Source: CALGLS01 sp965222105 (GTDB lineage Bacteria; Bacteroidota; Bacteroidia; Chitinophagales; Saprospiraceae). Taken from it: a stretch of 64,000 bases of DNA. Shown in pieces: positions 61,608-64,000 of the stretch (position 1 is the stretch's first letter; every line of letters begins with the position of its first letter). The DNA lies in the NCBI GenBank assembly GCA_965222105.1, contig CBDCTQ010000073.1, positions 68,412 to 132,411 of the forward strand, read 5' to 3'. The notes under the pieces are model-generated. The model did not search any database, was not told the origin of the DNA, and was given only the letters and a program-made list of their open reading frames with translations. The translations under genes and the position numbers were made by a program.

Positions 61608-64000
61608 TCACCGGCCAACCACCACAACCTTATACCACTCAGGCGGCCCATCGTCAACCCCAACAGCCAACATGTAAGTAGCCGCCGCAAAACGATCCAA
61701 ATCTAACAATACTATTTCGTTTTTGGTAGTGGTTCTTTTCCATTCTCCAACTACCTGTCCGCGCATGTCCAATAGTTGCAGGGTCAGTTTTTCGGCTTCC
61801 GCAAAATCGAAATCGATGTAGAGTTTGTCCAGTGTGGGATTGGGATAGATGCCGTTCTGATTCGGGAAGTCTGGGATGGACACCACGTAAGTTTGATGGG
61901 TCGTGCAACCATTGTTATCCGTTACTGTCAACTCATAGTCACCAGAGGGGAGGCCACTCACATGCGGGGAGGCCCATCCCTCCGACCACAAATAACGGTA
62001 GGGAGCGGTGCCACCAGATGCCCGCGTTGAGATCGTCGCCGTCTGCAACTGATAGGTTATTTGTCCTTCCGACATCAAAGGATCCGGCGAGCCGACCCTG
62101 AATGCCGAAGTTGCAGAACAGTGGTTTTCGTCGGTGACGGTTACTTCGTATTTGCCGGAAGGCAGCTCCACAAGGTGCTGGGTGGTATCGCCCGTCGACC
62201 AACGATAGGCGATTACAGGCTGCCCACCAATTACTTCCAACAACACTTCTCCGTCGGCATCGCCGTAGCAGGAAGGAGGAAACACCGTACCCAAAATATC
62301 CGGTGCCACTTCATCCGCCACCACCACTGTATCCGTCAACTGACATCCTTTGGCGTCGGAAATGGTGATCCGGTAGTGGCCTTTCGGCAAATCGTGGATC
62401 GAAGCTGCATTACTGCCGTTGGACCATTGGAATTGAAAGCTCCCATTTCCCCCGGAGGGATAAGAGGCGACCCACCCATTGGCGTTGCTGCAGGTTTCGT
62501 TGCCGGTTTGGAATTCATTGGTCAGTGGATCGGGCCCCTGAACGGAAAAAGAGTCGTAAAAAATACAACCGTTCCCATTGCGGACATAAAGGATGTAGCT
62601 GCCCACGCTCAAGCTGTCAAAAAGCGGCTCTGCCTGAAATGCGATGGAGTCGAGGCTGTATTCCAGATCACTCGGGCTGGCAGGCGTACTGGCCGTTATT
62701 TGGAGCAATCCATCCGAATGACCATAACAACTTACATTCTGAATGGTTAGCGTAATAGTCGGTGGTTCGGGTTGGCCGATGGCGGCATCCACTGTGAAAA
62801 TACAACCATTGGGGTCCATGACAAATACGATGTAGTCGCCTGCCGACAAATCCGCAAAGGTGCTGTCGGTCTGGAAATTTATGCCATCGAGGGAATATTG
62901 ATATTGCCCATCAAAAAAGACGCCCGACTCGATGATGACGATCAGTTCGCCGTCAGTTCCACCCGGGCAGGAAACACTGTCTGCCTCCACCTCAATCTCC
63001 GTTTCCGGTGGAGCAGCAATCGAAATGGTATCCACCCGCGTACAGTTGTTGGGATCTCTGGTAAACACTTCGTAGTGGCCGGGAGCCAATCCACTGAACA
63101 GGCTGTCGGATTGGAAAGTGGTGCCGTCGAGCGAAAACTCGTATTGCTCTTGCGCAAAGACCCCTGACTCTATAATGATGATCATCTGGGCGTCGTTGGC
63201 GCCGGGACAACTGACACTGTCCACCCCGATCGACAACTCGGTGGGAAGGGGCTCCGCGATCATCACCGTCTCGTAGCTGATGCAGTTGGCGGGGGTTTTA
63301 ATGGCCACTTCGTAGGTTCCTGCCTCCAGGGCAGTGAAGACGCTGTCGGATTGAAAAGGGCCGTTGTTGAGGGCAAATTCGTGATCTTCCTGCGCAAACA
63401 CCCCCGACTCGATGATGATGATCATTTGGGCATCTTGCCCACCGGGGCAGGTGAGGGTATCCGCCAGGATATTTACTTCGGGTTCGGGAGGGGCTTCCAC
63501 CAATATCGCGTTGGTTGTCATACAGTCGTTGGCATCTTTGGTGTAAACCAGGTATTCTCCGGGAGCCAGGTTGGTAAACTCCGTCGCCTGGGTATAGTTC
63601 TGTCCATCAAGTGAATGGAGATAGGAACCGCTTCCCCCGGAGGCCTCCACCTCCACAATACCATCGGTTTCGGCCGGGCAGGAAACATCCTGTTTTGTCA
63701 GACTTACGTCCAAAGGATCCGGCTCAGCAACGGTGGTCAGTTGTTCAAACAAACAACCGTTCTGGTCTTCGACCGTGACGGCATAGGTTCCGGCCGCCAG
63801 GTTGTCAAATACCGGAGAAGTTTGTCCATCCACGCCCGTTTCGAGGTGGTAAAAAAGGGTCGCATCGGTCTCCTGCGGCGATACCGTAATGGAGCCGCTG
63901 AAATCGCCGGCACAGTCCACATTGGTGGGCAACAAATCGAATTCCACCGGAGCCGGGTCTACCAGTGCCATTGCAACGGTGTCGGCACAGCCGGTATTAT
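61608..64000 (-). CDS. SprB-repeat T9SS-secreted protein, 3' part
   Basis: The C-terminal part (at least 790 aa) of a giant surface protein; the 5' end lies beyond the right edge of the window (the frame is open to 64000). It is a series of about 75-residue SprB-type repeats (C.G..DG.L, YSLDG..FQ.DS.F..L..G.Y.V.V.D.NGC), with three neighbouring units sharing IIIIESGVFAQE or a close variant. It ends with a type A T9SS sorting domain (IYPNPTLDKLYI, LQLLDMRGQVV). SprB-like proteins are surface adhesins involved in gliding or attachment. Confidence 0.88.
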   Translation of the reverse strand, partial: NTGCADTVAMALVDPAPVEFDLLPTNVDCAGDFSGSITVSPQETDATLFYHLETGVDGQTSPVFDNLAAGTYAVTVEDQNGCLFEQLTTVAEPDPLDVSLTKQDVSCPAETDGIVEVEASGGSGSYLHSLDGQNYTQATEFTNLAPGEYLVYTKDANDCMTTNAILVEAPPEPEVNILADTLTCPGGQDAQMIIIIESGVFAQEDHEFALNNGPFQSDSVFTALEAGTYEVAIKTPANCISYETVMIAEPLPTELSIGVDSVSCPGANDAQMIIIIESGVFAQEQYEFSLDGTTFQSDSLFSGLAPGHYEVFTRDPNNCTRVDTISIAAPPETEIEVEADSVSCPGGTDGELIVIIESGVFFDGQYQYSLDGINFQTDSTFADLSAGDYIVFVMDPNGCIFTVDAAIGQPEPPTITLTIQNVSCYGHSDGLLQITASTPASPSDLEYSLDSIAFQAEPLFDSLSVGSYILYVRNGNGCIFYDSFSVQGPDPLTNEFQTGNETCSNANGWVASYPSGGNGSFQFQWSNGSNAASIHDLPKGHYRITISDAKGCQLTDTVVVADEVAPDILGTVFPPSCYGDADGEVLLEVIGGQPVIAYRWSTGDTTQHLVELPSGKYEVTVTDENHCSATSAFRVGSPDPLMSEGQITYQLQTATISTRASGGTAPYRYLWSEGWASPHVSGLPSGDYELTVTDNNGCTTHQTYVVSIPDFPNQNGIYPNPTLDKLYIDFDFAEAEKLTLQLLDMRGQVVGEWKRTTTKNEIVLLDLDRFAAATYMLAVGVDDGPPEWYKVVVVGR

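Noticed and set aside
1..64000. tRNA or rRNA genes
   Set aside because: I looked for the conserved T-loop GGTTCGAATCC-type sequence and acceptor pairing in the spacers and found none; absence is not certain without a covariance search.

Overview
The window reads as a chromosomal segment of a Bacteroidota bacterium. The evidence is type IX secretion (T9SS) C-terminal sorting domains on three very large secreted proteins, a PorP/SprF-family outer-membrane protein, SprB-type repeats, a single-cytochrome (B-type) succinate dehydrogenase, and several promoters of the Bacteroidota form TTTG-N19-TAnnTTTG. The protein style and gene neighbourhoods suggest class Saprospiria (Lewinella/Haliscomenobacter-like). 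That rank is an inference and no 16S gene is present. I saw no tRNA, rRNA, prophage, complete insertion sequence or CRISPR array.

Layout. 1-1700: a repeat-rich flank with a lipoprotein alpha/beta hydrolase. 1700-7250: cassette 1, a truncated small lipoprotein, a 208-aa lipoprotein and a 1516-aa secreted esterase/beta-helix protein with a T9SS tail. 7600-15300: information genes (Pif1-like helicase with HRDC domain, pheS, hisS, a GatA-type amidase) and an MltD-like lytic transglycosylase. 15300-18000 (minus): smpB, a YbjQ protein, a biotin carrier protein, two small membrane proteins (AtpI/AtpZ type) and a bactofilin. 18400-22130 (minus): PorP/SprF, a cytoplasmic trypsin-like protease fusion and an Rpn/PD-(D/E)XK nuclease. 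22300-27600: ettA, then an operon of an unknown gene, rnr and a sugar-nucleotide reductase. 27700-31350: sdhCAB. 31460-35200: heptose adenylyltransferase, a UPF0104 membrane protein and an Uup-type ABC-F ATPase. 35600-44900 (minus): a Prc/Tsp protease (frameshifted), a zinc-type oxidoreductase, a 1.2-kb tandem repeat array, a cyclase-TolB-TPR-AraC fusion and hppA. 45200-50200: nitroreductase, a DtxR-type regulator with a visible operator, a metal ABC binding protein and ATPase without a permease, and a DUF234 ATPase. 50390-54350: alanine dehydrogenase, tsaE, gyrB (frameshifted). 54400-60900 (minus): cassette 2, three tandem lipoproteins and a second giant esterase (two frameshifts). 61608-end (minus): the 3' part of a giant SprB-repeat T9SS protein.

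The most unusual feature is the pair of cassettes at the two ends (about 1.9-7.3 kb and 54.4-61 kb). Each has DUF6252-like small lipoproteins followed by a giant T9SS-exported esterase/beta-helix protein. Each starts about 40 bp downstream of the same palindrome, TTGTTATAACAA. The two giants share an almost identical 3' third (about 1.4 kb, in inverted orientation) but have diverged N-terminal hydrolase halves. Recombination would therefore invert about 47 kb and exchange the C-terminal halves.

A second theme is a population of short mobile-looking palindromes. One kind encodes LPGRQA-like peptides and sits inside pheS and inside lipoprotein signal peptides. Others form or sit inside larger palindromic elements that abut stop codons.

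Four +1 frameshifts, all in C/G runs next to CCG and one of them in gyrB, look more like a systematic sequence artefact than decay. This needs read-level checking.
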